Below are positions 1 to 8,252 of a stretch of DNA of 64,000 bases, piece by piece (positions within the stretch are counted from its first letter, which is position 1; every line of letters begins with the position of its first letter). The position numbers were made by a program, and so were the translations under genes. The DNA is from an uncultured Muribaculaceae bacterium (GTDB lineage: Bacteria; Bacteroidota; Bacteroidia; Bacteroidales; Muribaculaceae), in contig CAKUMB010000009.1 of the NCBI GenBank assembly GCA_934667475.1, positions 20,238 through 84,237 on the forward strand. Reading direction: 5' to 3'. The notes beneath the pieces are model-generated. The model saw nothing but the letters and a program-made list of their open reading frames with translations. It searched no databases and was not told the DNA's origin.

Positions 1-387
1 CAGCACGTCGATGGCCACGGTGCTGTTGGCCACGGTGAGCGCGCCAAACGGCGCACCATGCAGCGTGCGCACCAGTGCAAACAGCAGCAGCGTGCCGGCG
101 GCAAGATAGCCGGCGAAAAATATGAAAAATGCAAAATAGCAGCACAGCAGCACCCGCTTGCGCGGATAGCTGTCGACCAGAAAGCCGCTCACGGGGCGCG
201 CGGCCAAAGCTGCCACTGTGTAGCCCGACAGCACCATGCCTATCACGTCTTTAGTGGAGTGAAACACGTCGCTCATGTAGAGCGGCATGAGTGGCATCAG
301 CAGATAGAAGGCGAAAAACAGCATGAAGTTGGCCACATTGGCCTTCACAAAGTTGCTGTTCCACAGCCGTTTGGAATCATATCCCAT
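1..387 (-). CDS. MFS transporter, N-terminal part (cut by window edge)
   Basis: This gene reads leftward out of the window; only the first 129 codons are present. The translation begins MGYDSKRLWNSNFV and continues with hydrophobic helices. Between two helices is the MFS motif-A-like loop (GFLVDSYPRKRVLL, following LAARPVSG). This marks a major facilitator superfamily permease of the inner membrane; the substrate cannot be told from this part. The ATG at 387 is preceded by a purine-rich GGAGG about 7 bases upstream. It lies 14 bases after the miaB stop on the same strand, so it is probably the third gene of an operon with the glycosyltransferase and miaB. Family certain, specificity unknown. 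Confidence 0.85.
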   Translation of the reverse strand, partial: MGYDSKRLWNSNFVKANVANFMLFFAFYLLMPLMPLYMSDVFHSTKDVIGMVLSGYTVAALAARPVSGFLVDSYPRKRVLLCCYFAFFIFFAGYLAAGTLLLFALVRTLHGAPFGALTVANSTVAIDVL

Positions 388-401
388 CAGTGCCTCCGCC
401 C

Positions 402-1772
402 TTATTGGTCAACGCGGTGGCCGAGCAGTGTGGCCGATGTGGAGTCGTCGATTTTGCACATCACGCGGTCGCCCACCTTGGTGTCGCCTGCGGCAAATAC
501 CACCACCTTGTTTTGCTGAGTGCGGCCAAACATGTCGGTCTTCGAGCGCTTGCTGTAGCCCTCCACCAGCACTTCAAACGTTTTGCCCACATCCTTGCGG
601 TTGCTGTGGCGCGACAACTGATTCTGCAAGTCGATCATGCGGTTGAGGCGGTCAATCTTCACCTCCTCGGGCACATTGTCGGGCAGATGCTTGCTGGCAA
701 ACGTGCCAGGGCGCTCGGAATACTTAAACATGAATGCCGAGTCGAAGCCCACCTCGCGCATCAGGCTCAGCGTCTGCTGGAAGTCGTCCTCGTCCTCATC
801 GTGAAAGCCCGTGAACATGTCGGTGGAGATGCCGCAGTCGGGAATGCGCTGCTTAATGGCCTTGATGCGGTCGAGATACCACTCGCGGGTGTACTTGCGG
901 TTCATCAGCTTCAGCACCTTGTTGCTGCCGCTCTGCACCGGCAGGTGAATGTGGTTGCAAATGTTGGCGTACGAGGCCATGGTGTCGATTATGGCGTCGG
1001 TCAAGTCCTCGGGGTTGCTGGTGGTGAAGCGCACACGCATTTGCGGCGCGGCCTCGGCCACCATGGCCAGCAGCGAGGCAAAGTCGACCGCGCTGCCGCC
1101 ATCGGCCAGCTTATAGTTATATGAGTTCACATTCTGGCCGAGCAGCGTCACCTCCTTGTAGCCACGGCTTTGCAGGTCGGCCAGCTCGTTGAGAATGCTA
1201 TTCGGCTCGCGGCTGCGCTCGCGGCCGCGGGTGTAGGGCACAATGCAGTAGGTGCAAAAGTTGTTGCAGCCGCGCATGATGCTTATGAAGCCACCCACCT
1301 TGTTGCCGCCCAGGCGTGTGGGAATCACGTCGCGGTAGGTCTCGGTGGTTGACAGCTGCGTGTCGATGGCCTTCTCGCCAGCCTCGGCGGTGCCAATCAG
1401 GTTGGGCAAGTCGAGGTAGCTGTCGGGGCCTGCCACCACATCCACATCATGCTCCTTGAGGAGCACATCCTTCATGCGCTCGGCCATGCAGCCTATCACG
1501 CCTATAATCAGTCGGCGCTGGCGGTGGTGGCGCAGCGCGTTGAGCTGGTTGAGGCGCGAGAATATTTTCTGCTCGGCATTGTCGCGCACCGAGCAGGTGT
1601 TGATGAATATGGCGTCGGCCTCGTCGAGGCTGTCGGTGGTGTCATAGCCGGCCATCTTCATCACCGAGGCCACCACCTCGCTGTCGGCCACGTTCATCTG
1701 GCAGCCATACGTTTCAAGAAACAGTTTTTTCGAAAATTCGCCCTGGGGCTTGTATGATAGATTCAAATCCAT
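402..1772 (-). CDS. miaB: tRNA-2-methylthio-N6-dimethylallyladenosine synthase MiaB
   Basis: A 456-residue methylthiotransferase that adds the 2-methylthio group to i6A37 in tRNAs reading UNN codons. The N-terminal UPF0004 domain shows the three cluster cysteines C24 (TYGCQMN), C60 (NTCSVRD) and C95 (GCMAER). The radical SAM domain has C169, C173 and C176 in GCNNFCTYC followed by IVPYTRGRERSR. The C-terminal part, with VGKTFEVLVEGYSKRS, is a TRAM domain. TCSVRD and TRGRERSR are typical of MiaB rather than MtaB or RimO. The open frame extends upstream to 1931, but that part overlaps the preceding gene; the ATG at 1772 (MDLNLSYKPQ) gives the normal family length. It sits between a glycosyltransferase and an MFS gene. 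Confidence 0.96.
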   Translation of the reverse strand: MDLNLSYKPQGEFSKKLFLETYGCQMNVADSEVVASVMKMAGYDTTDSLDEADAIFINTCSVRDNAEQKIFSRLNQLNALRHHRQRRLIIGVIGCMAERMKDVLLKEHDVDVVAGPDSYLDLPNLIGTAEAGEKAIDTQLSTTETYRDVIPTRLGGNKVGGFISIMRGCNNFCTYCIVPYTRGRERSREPNSILNELADLQSRGYKEVTLLGQNVNSYNYKLADGGSAVDFASLLAMVAEAAPQMRVRFTTSNPEDLTDAIIDTMASYANICNHIHLPVQSGSNKVLKLMNRKYTREWYLDRIKAIKQRIPDCGISTDMFTGFHDEDEDDFQQTLSLMREVGFDSAFMFKYSERPGTFASKHLPDNVPEEVKIDRLNRMIDLQNQLSRHSNRKDVGKTFEVLVEGYSKRSKTDMFGRTQQNKVVVFAAGDTKVGDRVMCKIDDSTSATLLGHRVDQ

Positions 1773-1834
1773 GTATTGTCGAGTTATATCCTTGTTGTTC
1801 GCTAGAAAAAAATTGCAAGTTACTGTGGTGGCGC

Positions 1835-2599
1835 TCAGCCGCGCAGTTTGCGCTTGAGTTTGGTCAGCACATAACGCGGCACAAACGAGATGTGGCGCGC
1901 AATGGTGGACAGCGTGCCATAGTAGTGGCACATTATGCGGTAGCGCTCGCGCAGCGAGGCCTTGTGGTTGCGGTCGGTGAGGCCGCCGTCGCTCAGGAAA
2001 CTTATGATGGGCGCGTCGCCGGCATAGGCGTTGACAGGCGACTTTTTAAGCACCCTTATACACCAGTCATAGTCGGCACTGAAGCGGTAGGCCAGATTGT
2101 AGGGATCCACAAGGTCGCGCCTTGCGGCAAACGCCTGGTGGCACACCAGCATGCCGCGGCCGAAACTGCGCCACGTGAGGTGGCGCGGCGCCGTGAGGTG
2201 GCGCATGCCCACCACGCGGCCGGAGGCGTCGACAAGCTGCGTCTGTCCATATATCACACCCGGGTCGAGGCCCTCGGCGCAGTCGTGCATGCGCTGCAGC
2301 GCATCGGGGCCGGCAAAGCAGTCGCCCGCATTTAGAAACACCACATAGCGTCCCCGCGCTTTGGCCACTGCCTTGTTCATGGCGTCATACAGGCCACGGT
2401 CGGGCTCGCTCCACACGCGGGTGCGGGCAATGCCGGCATCGCGCGCAAGAGCAGGCGTGCCGTCGGCCGACGCGCCATCCTGCACCAGCCACTCAAAGTC
2501 GGTGAACGACTGCTCGCCTATGCTGCGCACCGTGGGGCCGATGACTGGCACCACATTGTAGGTGACTGTGATTATTGAAAAAAACGGTTGTTGCTCCAT
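1835..2599 (-). CDS. Family 2 glycosyltransferase
   Basis: A 254-residue GT-A fold transferase with no membrane segment. The N-terminus MEQQPFFSIITVTYN is the nucleotide-sugar binding strand. A DGAS-ADGT segment, WSEPDRGLYDAMNKA and FLNAGDCF follow; the last two are the usual donor-binding and DxD-like region of the WcaA-type GT2 enzymes. Later, RFSADYDWCIR matches the acceptor/catalytic region. It should transfer a sugar to a lipid-linked or surface polysaccharide; the sugar is not predictable. The frame is open to 2653, but the ATG at 2599 matches family starts. A TAACTTTG element on the minus strand at 2658-2665 lies just upstream, so this is probably the first gene of the unit with miaB and the MFS gene. 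Confidence 0.9.
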   Translation of the reverse strand: MEQQPFFSIITVTYNVVPVIGPTVRSIGEQSFTDFEWLVQDGASADGTPALARDAGIARTRVWSEPDRGLYDAMNKAVAKARGRYVVFLNAGDCFAGPDALQRMHDCAEGLDPGVIYGQTQLVDASGRVVGMRHLTAPRHLTWRSFGRGMLVCHQAFAARRDLVDPYNLAYRFSADYDWCIRVLKKSPVNAYAGDAPIISFLSDGGLTDRNHKASLRERYRIMCHYYGTLSTIARHISFVPRYVLTKLKRKLRG

Positions 2600-2657
2600 T
2601 CTGTAAAAAAAGTAGAGTTTGGCGGCCGCAGCCATAGAGGCCGCAGAATGCACCGTG

Positions 2658-2665
2658 CAAAGTTA
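2658..2665 (-). promoter_or_regulatory. Probable -7 promoter element for the glycosyltransferase-miaB unit
   Basis: On the minus strand this reads TAACTTTG, a perfect match to the Bacteroidota -7 consensus TAnnTTTG, about 58 bases ahead of the glycosyltransferase start. I do not see a clear TTG at the -33 position, so confidence is moderate. Confidence 0.4.
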
Positions 2666-2857
2666 CATCATTTTATCTAAACCACCGCGCTTTAGTCACT
2701 TTCCGCGCCCCCACATTTCCAGCAACCTGCCCTGCCAGCCATTTTTTTCGCGCAAAACCGCATTTTTTGGCAACATGCATCACATTCTGAGTCATGTCCA
2801 CCAGTACATTTGCCGCAACAAAAAACAATCCTTCAATTTTAAAATTTACGATTAATT

Positions 2858-3271
2858 ATGTGGATACTTTTTATAGCTATAGTTATCGGGTATCTTGTAT
2901 TCTCTTCAATACATGACCACAACAAAGACGTTAAAACCAATGTGACCGACCATGGAGGTATGTTGGTTAAATACAAAGTTTTAATTGATTACTTAACCTC
3001 CTCGAAAGCAACAATCAGGAAAGTCACTAAAAACACAGTGGTTATAACTGGCGGCAGCTCCGTATGGTTATTGAACTATATAGACAACAACCTATATGTG
3101 GAACTAAATGGCTTTATGCCAATATATGGGAAAATCAATAAGCGATGGACTTTCCCATCCAATTGTCCACAAGAGAGCATGATTCAGGCCATAGAAAATT
3201 ACTTAACTTGGCAATTAAATAAATTTACAGAAATGACTGCGAAGTATAACGAACACAATGAAATGATATAA
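2858..3271 (+). CDS. Hypothetical membrane-anchored protein, A+T-rich
   Basis: A 137-residue protein I do not recognise. Residues 1-17 (MWILFIAIVIGYLVFSS) form one hydrophobic N-terminal segment, likely an uncleaved anchor. The remainder is polar with an aromatic, beta-like middle (VVITGGSSVWLLNYIDNNLY) and a more helical C-terminus. Base and codon use are clearly richer in A+T than the flanking miaB and purE regions. It is followed after only 4 bases by a second A+T-rich gene, so the two are probably one transcript. A weak TACATTTG lies at 2805-2812. The composition suggests horizontal acquisition. A toxin/immunity or phage-derived role is possible, but nothing in the sequence proves it. Confidence 0.7.
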   Translation: MWILFIAIVIGYLVFSSIHDHNKDVKTNVTDHGGMLVKYKVLIDYLTSSKATIRKVTKNTVVITGGSSVWLLNYIDNNLYVELNGFMPIYGKINKRWTFPSNCPQESMIQAIENYLTWQLNKFTEMTAKYNEHNEMI

Positions 3272-3275
3272 TAAT

Positions 3276-3686
3276 ATGAACATGTCTCCTGGATTAGAAT
3301 TAAACCGAGTTGCAATATGCATGGGTAAAGCAATAGCCCTTTTAGATAACATGCAACCTTTTACTACAAATAGTGATACAATATACGAGAATATTGAGGA
3401 CTTCTGCATCATTGCTTATATGTGTAGGGTAGGAATCCTTGACAGAATCAAAGCAAATAGTTTCATGAGAAATCCAATGTTGCAAATCAGCATACCTATG
3501 GGCTTCATTAAATTTAAGCGTGTCAGCATGGAGAAAGCTCTTGAAATGACAATAGACAGACTCACACAAATGGTAGAGACTGATATTGTAACAAGCCATG
3601 CCGTCAATGAAATTCTCCTCAAGGGGGAATCTTTCTACTATTTTGAGAAGCACCTACCCGACGACCTCAAAAAAAAACTTAGATAG
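3276..3686 (+). CDS. Hypothetical protein, A+T-rich, paired with the preceding gene
   Basis: A 136-residue soluble protein with no signal peptide, membrane segment or motif I recognise. It is mostly predicted helix: MGKAIALLDNM near the start and MEKALEMTIDRLTQMVETDI in the C-terminal half, ending in a lysine-rich tail (DDLKKKLR). It starts 4 bases after the stop of the previous gene and shares its low G+C composition, unlike the genes on either side. The two probably arrived together. A cytoplasmic partner for the membrane-anchored neighbour is one possibility, but this is only inference from spacing. Confidence 0.65.
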   Translation: MNMSPGLELNRVAICMGKAIALLDNMQPFTTNSDTIYENIEDFCIIAYMCRVGILDRIKANSFMRNPMLQISIPMGFIKFKRVSMEKALEMTIDRLTQMVETDIVTSHAVNEILLKGESFYYFEKHLPDDLKKKLR

Positions 3687-3726
3687 CAAATGTCGCTCAC
3701 AAGCATATCACGAAATTTTAGGGGGC

Positions 3727-3757
3727 TTGTGCGGGCGGGGATTTTGGTGTAATTTTG
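3727..3757 (+). promoter_or_regulatory. Promoter of purE-ispG
   Basis: TTG at 3727-3729, 20 bases, then TAATTTTG at 3750-3757: the Bacteroidota -33/-7 arrangement. Transcription would start near 3765, giving a leader of about 65 bases before purE. Confidence 0.7.
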
Positions 3758-3829
3758 CAGTGCGGTGCGGGCGTGCAAGCGGCTGCTCCGCACTGACATA
3801 ACAATTCACAAAATTCACACTACAGCAAA

Positions 3830-4336
3830 ATGAAACCGTTAGTAAGCATTATTATGGGCAGCACAAGCGACCTGCCCGTGGTGGAAAAGGCCGCAAAGTT
3901 TCTCGATGAAATGGAAATCCCGTTTGAAATGAACGCCCTCTCGGCACACCGCACCCCCGACCAGGTGGAGGAATTTGCGCGCGGAGCCAAGGACCGCGGC
4001 ATTAAGGTGATTATCGCTGCCGCGGGCATGGCAGCCCACCTACCCGGCGTGATTGCGGCAATGACCACACTGCCCGTGATAGGCATCCCCATCAAGGCCA
4101 CTTTTGAGGGCCTCGACGCCATGCTTGCCATCATACAAATGCCTCCGGGCATTCCCGTGGCCACTGTGGGCCTCAACGCGGCCCAGAATGCGGCCATCCT
4201 TGCCACCGAGATGCTAGCCCTCACCGACGACGGCATAGCCCAGAAGTTTGCAGCCTACAAGGCCGGCCTTGCACAAAAAATCGTGAAGGCCAACGCCGAC
4301 CTCAAGGAGGTACACTACAAGTTTAAGACCAACTAA
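3830..4336 (+). CDS. purE: N5-carboxyaminoimidazole ribonucleotide mutase PurE
   Basis: A 168-residue class I PurE, converting N5-CAIR to CAIR in de novo purine synthesis. The P-loop-like start SIIMGSTSDLPV, the catalytic-histidine segment NALSAHRTPDQV and the conserved GMAAHLPGV are present, as is the closing motif PPGIPVATVGLNAAQNAA. Length and motif order are those of the bacterial enzyme; no purK lies in the window. It follows a strong promoter match and is only 12 bases before ispG, so the purine and isoprenoid genes share a transcript. Confidence 0.97.
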   Translation: MKPLVSIIMGSTSDLPVVEKAAKFLDEMEIPFEMNALSAHRTPDQVEEFARGAKDRGIKVIIAAAGMAAHLPGVIAAMTTLPVIGIPIKATFEGLDAMLAIIQMPPGIPVATVGLNAAQNAAILATEMLALTDDGIAQKFAAYKAGLAQKIVKANADLKEVHYKFKTN

Positions 4337-4348
4337 AGTCAGCAGCCT

Positions 4349-6178
4349 ATGTCAACGTTCAACTACAAGCGCCGCCACACGGTGGACGTGAATGTGGGCG
4401 GCACGCCCATGGGCAGCGACTACCCCATAAGGGTGCAGTCGATGACCAACACATCGACCGACGATGTGAAGGCCAGCACCGAGCAGTGTCTGAGTCTGGC
4501 CAAGGCCGGCGCCGAATATGTGCGGCTCACGGCGCAGGGTGTGCGCGAGGCCGAGGCCATAGGCCGCATCCGCAGCCTGCTGCGCAGCGAGGGGTGCACG
4601 GTGCCGCTGGTGGCCGACATTCACTTTAATCCGCGTGCAGCGTTTGCCGCCGCCCAGGTGACCGACAAAGTGCGCATCAACCCGGGCAACTTCGTGGACC
4701 CTGCCCGCCAGTTCAAGAGTCTGACTTACACCGACGAGGAATATGCCCAAGAGCTGCAGCGCATACACGACGCGCTGGTGCCATTCATCGACATCTGCCG
4801 CCAGCACGGCACGGCAGTGCGCCTGGGCGTGAACCACGGCTCGCTGAGCGACCGCATCATGAGCCGCTATGGCAACACGGCGGCGGGCATGGTGGAGAGC
4901 GTGATGGAGTTTCTGCGCGTGTTTGTGGAGCAGCACTTCATGAATGTGGTGATTTCGATGAAGGCGTCGAATGTAGTGGTTATGGTTGAGGCCGTGCGCC
5001 GCCTGGTGGCCGCAATGGACGCCGAAGACATGCACTTCCCGCTGCACTTGGGCGTGACCGAGGCCGGATTTGGCGACGACGGCCGCGTGAAGTCGGCCGT
5101 GGGCATAGGCGCGCTGATGAGCGAGGGGCTGGGCGACACCATACGCGTGTCGCTGAGCGAGGCTCCCGAGGCCGAGGTGCCCGTGGCACGCAAGCTGGTG
5201 AGCTACATAACATCGCGCGAGGGGCACACCCGCATCGACGGCAAGCTGAGCCGCGGCTACAACCCCATATGCCCCACACGCCGCGCCACGGCGGTGGCAG
5301 GCGGCCTGGTGGGTGGCCGCAAGCAGCCGGTGGTGGTGGCCTGCTGCGCACCTGCCGATGTGAGGCAGGCTGCGAAGCCCGACTTCTACTTCAGCACCGA
5401 CGGGCACGGCTATGGCAGCCAGCACCGCTGCATAGTGCCGGCCGAGGTCTACTGCGGTGCCGAGGGCACATATCCGCTGTTTACGCCCGACAACTGGGAC
5501 GCATCATGCACCGCCCCGCTGAAGTGGCTGGCCGTGAAGGCCGACACGCCGGTGGATAAGCTCAACTGGCTTAAGGGACGCACCGATGTGACACTGGTGG
5601 TAGACCCCGCCAATGTGAATGTGCCCGGCAGCTGGCAAGCCTTGCTGCACGCACTGGCCGACGCCGACATCGACTGCCCGGCAGTGCTGCGCGCCGTGTA
5701 TGCCGACCCCGACACCGAATGGCTGCAAGTGAAGGCGGGGGCCGACTTTGGAGCGGCACTGCTCAACGGGTTTGCCGACGGCCTGTGGCTTGAGGCGCCA
5801 AACTGCACCAGTCCCGACACAGTGGTGGGCATTGAGTTTGCCATATTGCAGAGTGCGCGCCTGCGCATGAGCAAGACTGAATTCATATCGTGCCCCAGCT
5901 GCGGCCGCACCATGTTTGACCTGATGACCACCGTGGCCAAGGTGAAGGCCGCCACATCGCACCTCACGCACTTGAAAATAGGCGTAATGGGATGCGTGGT
6001 GAATGGCCCGGGCGAGATGGCCGACGCCGACTATGGCTATGTGGGCGCCGCTGCGGGCCGCATAAGCCTGTACAAGGGCAAGCAGTGCATCGAAAAGAAC
6101 ATTCCCGAGGCCGAGGCCATTCCGCGCCTTGTGGCCCTTATCAAGGCCAATGGCGACTGGGTGGAACCGTCGGCTTAA
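4349..6178 (+). CDS. ispG: 4-hydroxy-3-methylbut-2-enyl diphosphate synthase (flavodoxin) IspG, long form
   Basis: IspG (GcpE) reductively opens MEcPP to HMBPP in the MEP isoprenoid pathway, using a [4Fe-4S] cluster. The N-terminal TIM-barrel domain begins with YPIRVQSMTNTSTDDV. The C-terminal cluster domain has C515 and C518 (CPSCGRTMFD) and C549 (GVMGCVVNGPGEMADADYGY). At 609 residues it is much longer than the approximately 370-residue E. coli enzyme. The extra roughly 230 residues lie between the barrel and the cluster domain (about residues 285-500), the three-domain architecture known from Bacteroidota, Chlamydia and plants. It is translated 12 bases after purE. Confidence 0.96.
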   Translation: MSTFNYKRRHTVDVNVGGTPMGSDYPIRVQSMTNTSTDDVKASTEQCLSLAKAGAEYVRLTAQGVREAEAIGRIRSLLRSEGCTVPLVADIHFNPRAAFAAAQVTDKVRINPGNFVDPARQFKSLTYTDEEYAQELQRIHDALVPFIDICRQHGTAVRLGVNHGSLSDRIMSRYGNTAAGMVESVMEFLRVFVEQHFMNVVISMKASNVVVMVEAVRRLVAAMDAEDMHFPLHLGVTEAGFGDDGRVKSAVGIGALMSEGLGDTIRVSLSEAPEAEVPVARKLVSYITSREGHTRIDGKLSRGYNPICPTRRATAVAGGLVGGRKQPVVVACCAPADVRQAAKPDFYFSTDGHGYGSQHRCIVPAEVYCGAEGTYPLFTPDNWDASCTAPLKWLAVKADTPVDKLNWLKGRTDVTLVVDPANVNVPGSWQALLHALADADIDCPAVLRAVYADPDTEWLQVKAGADFGAALLNGFADGLWLEAPNCTSPDTVVGIEFAILQSARLRMSKTEFISCPSCGRTMFDLMTTVAKVKAATSHLTHLKIGVMGCVVNGPGEMADADYGYVGAAAGRISLYKGKQCIEKNIPEAEAIPRLVALIKANGDWVEPSA

Positions 6179-6265
6179 ACTTGAAAGTTAAGAAAAAGGG
6201 GGCAGTCGATGCAATGATTGAGGCACGCCGCTGTTTTATCACTAAAAAGACACAATTAGCTGAAT

Positions 6266-6985
6266 ATGAAAAAGACTTTGAAGCTGATGCCGCTCGTGGT
6301 TGCGGCTTTTGCAGCGATGGCTCTGGCCAGCTGCGGCGATGACGACCCCACCGGAGGCCGCAAGGGCAGCGTGGTGGGACAGGCCGTGGATTTGGGCCTG
6401 AGTGTGAAGTGGGCGTCGCACAATGTGGGCGCACTCGAGGCCGGGGCCGTGGGCGGCCTGTATGGCTGGAGCGACTACACTGGCTCGCGCCACTCGCAAG
6501 ACAACATTGAGGTGCGGTTTACCACCGACAGCACTCTGGTGCAGTGGAACAGCGTGTATTATGGCGGCATCAACCCGCCAAAAAACATCTGCGCCAGCGA
6601 CAGCGACATTGCCCGCCTGCAATGGGGCGGCAAGTGGCGCCTGCCAAGCCGCCAAGAAGTGCAGGAGCTGATTGACAACTGCCAGTGGCAAGAGACAGTG
6701 GTGGGCGGACAGGCATGCGTGAAGGTGACCGGCCGCAACGGCAACAGCATAGTGCTGCCCATGGCTGGCTACAGCCCCTATGCAGGCAGCAAGGAGCAGA
6801 CGGGCAGCGCCCTATACTACTGGAGCGGCACTTGCGCAAGCCGCGCCGAGCAAAAGGAGTGGAAAATCGACGGCAACACGCAGTGCGCCGCCTGGAGTCT
6901 GGTGATGCACAGCGGCTACACCAAGCCGCAGCTTGAGGCCTCGGTGCGATGCTTCGGGCTGAGCGTGCGCCCCGTGACCGAATAG
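6266..6985 (+). CDS. Lipoprotein with FISUMP-like domain
   Basis: A 239-residue predicted lipoprotein. The signal peptide (MKKTLKLMPLVVAAFAAMAL) ends in the lipobox ASC, followed by GDDDP, as expected for an exported Bacteroidota lipoprotein. The mature part has AVDLGLSVKWASHNVG, GGLYGWSDYTG, WGGKWRLPSRQEVQELI and YYWSGT, ending in SVRCFGLSVRPV. These are features of the Fibrobacter succinogenes major paralogous (FISUMP) domain, related to C-type-lectin/sulfatase-modifying folds, often in surface proteins. The exact role is unknown. It is 87 bases after ispG, possibly the last gene of that transcript, and ends before a strong hairpin at 7003-7041. Its stop is TAG, showing that TAG is a normal stop here. 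Confidence 0.85.
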   Translation: MKKTLKLMPLVVAAFAAMALASCGDDDPTGGRKGSVVGQAVDLGLSVKWASHNVGALEAGAVGGLYGWSDYTGSRHSQDNIEVRFTTDSTLVQWNSVYYGGINPPKNICASDSDIARLQWGGKWRLPSRQEVQELIDNCQWQETVVGGQACVKVTGRNGNSIVLPMAGYSPYAGSKEQTGSALYYWSGTCASRAEQKEWKIDGNTQCAAWSLVMHSGYTKPQLEASVRCFGLSVRPVTE

Positions 6986-7002
6986 CACGCGCCACCGCAA
7001 TA

Positions 7003-7041
7003 AAAAGCAGCCGGCCATCGATTTGATGGCCGGCTGCTTTT
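7003..7041. terminator. Bidirectional terminator between the lipoprotein gene and porN
   Basis: A perfect 17-bp stem (7003-7019 with 7025-7041) around a 5-base loop, flanked by A and T tracts, so that it ends with a T-run on either strand. It separates the convergent purE-ispG and T9SS transcription units. Confidence 0.9.
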
Positions 7042-7064
7042 GTATCGTTATGCACCGCTGTGCC

Positions 7065-8207
7065 TCAGCGCTTGCGGTTGCGCACCGAGCGCACCGAGCC
7101 GGCACTGCTGCTCGAGGGCTTCACCGTCTTGGGTTTGCGCGTCTTAATGGCAGACTTCTTAGTCTCTGATTTTGTCTTGGCGGCGCCGCGCTTGGTCTTG
7201 GCGCGTTTGCTCACGCTCTTGGTGGCCTTGGCTGCGTCGGCGGCATTGTCGTCGTCGGTGATTTCGGCATTGCGCTCGGCCTCAAGCTTGGCTTTGGCCT
7301 CGGCACGCGCCTGAAGTTCCTCGCGCGAGGGCACCCACAGATTCTTATCAAACGAGCGCAGACGCTGCTCAATGCTGTCTTGGGCCTGCTTCAGCTTCTC
7401 GGGGTCGGGGAACTGCTGGGCCAGCGAGAGGTTGCGCAGGTTTTTCACCTTGTAGATGTCGCCTGTGTACATCTTCAGCTTAAAGAAGTCGTCGAGGTTG
7501 TAGCGCGACAGATTGTTGTCGTCGTCGGTGAACACATATTGCTGCGCCATGTAGGGGCGGATGTCGTTGAGCTTGACCCAAAACATAGGGTACTTGAGCG
7601 GCTCGCCTCCGTAGTCGTCGGTGCGGTGCAGCACGGGGCACACAGCCTCAACGCGCGACTTCATCTGATTGCTGCGCGTGTCGAACTCCCACTTCTCGAT
7701 TATGTAGTAGCTCAGCACCTCGTTGGCAGGGATGTCGGCGTCTTCGATTTTAAATTTGGGATTCTTTGCGGTGCTGCCCTTGGCCTCGGCATAAAGCACG
7801 TGGAAGCGGTCGAGCATGTCGCGCACCTTTATGCGGTATTGGTCGGTGAACATTTCGCGGCCGTCGAGATACTCATAGGCCGGAATGTTGCCGTCGGCCA
7901 GCTGGCGCATGATTATGAAAAACAAGTCCTGGCCATCCTCGTTGGGCTCGTCGGGGTAGTAGAGAGCCGGATTTTTGCCTTTGGTGAGGTCGAGTGAGCG
8001 ATACACCACCTTCATCCACTGCAAGTCGGCATCGCTGGGCTCGCTCACCTCATAGAACGATTGCTGGCGTCCTGTGACGGTGAGCCCTCTGCCGGCCTGC
8101 TGCCTGCGCGAGTCGCTGCCGGGGGTGCGCTTCACCACCTGGGCCTGCGCCACTTGCGCGCTGAGTGCAATGGCCATGGTGGCCGCCATCAGTTTAATCA
8201 TTTTCAT
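7065..8207 (-). CDS. porN: Type IX secretion system protein PorN/GldN
   Basis: A 380-residue periplasmic T9SS core component that, with PorK, forms the outer-membrane-associated ring. A signal peptide of about 22 residues ends in AQAQ. The mature part contains SDADLQWMKVVYRSLDL, ALYYPDEPNEDGQDLFFIIMR and the YYIIEKWEFD / YPMFWVKLNDIRPYM blocks typical of GldN/PorN. The last gene of the porT-P-K-L-M-N run, 45 bases after porM. Oddity: from about residue 315 the protein carries an extra tail, first acidic and then very rich in Lys/Arg (KRAKTKRGAAKTK and similar), ending in VRNRKR. This tail is not needed for the fold and its role is unknown. Confidence 0.95.
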   Translation of the reverse strand: MKMIKLMAATMAIALSAQVAQAQVVKRTPGSDSRRQQAGRGLTVTGRQQSFYEVSEPSDADLQWMKVVYRSLDLTKGKNPALYYPDEPNEDGQDLFFIIMRQLADGNIPAYEYLDGREMFTDQYRIKVRDMLDRFHVLYAEAKGSTAKNPKFKIEDADIPANEVLSYYIIEKWEFDTRSNQMKSRVEAVCPVLHRTDDYGGEPLKYPMFWVKLNDIRPYMAQQYVFTDDDNNLSRYNLDDFFKLKMYTGDIYKVKNLRNLSLAQQFPDPEKLKQAQDSIEQRLRSFDKNLWVPSREELQARAEAKAKLEAERNAEITDDDNAADAAKATKSVSKRAKTKRGAAKTKSETKKSAIKTRKPKTVKPSSSSAGSVRSVRNRKR

Positions 8208-8252
8208 ATTCTGTAGTTAATCTTTATTGACTATGTTATGTGTAAGTTGAAA

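Noticed and set aside
1773..1931. N-terminal extension of MiaB
   Set aside because: It lies inside the upstream glycosyltransferase gene's 3' end and has no resemblance to the family; the ATG at 1772 gives the normal start.
4352..5425. Long open frame opposite ispG
   Set aside because: It is in antisense to a certain gene, has a His/Ala-rich biased composition typical of shadow frames in G+C-rich DNA, and no domain.
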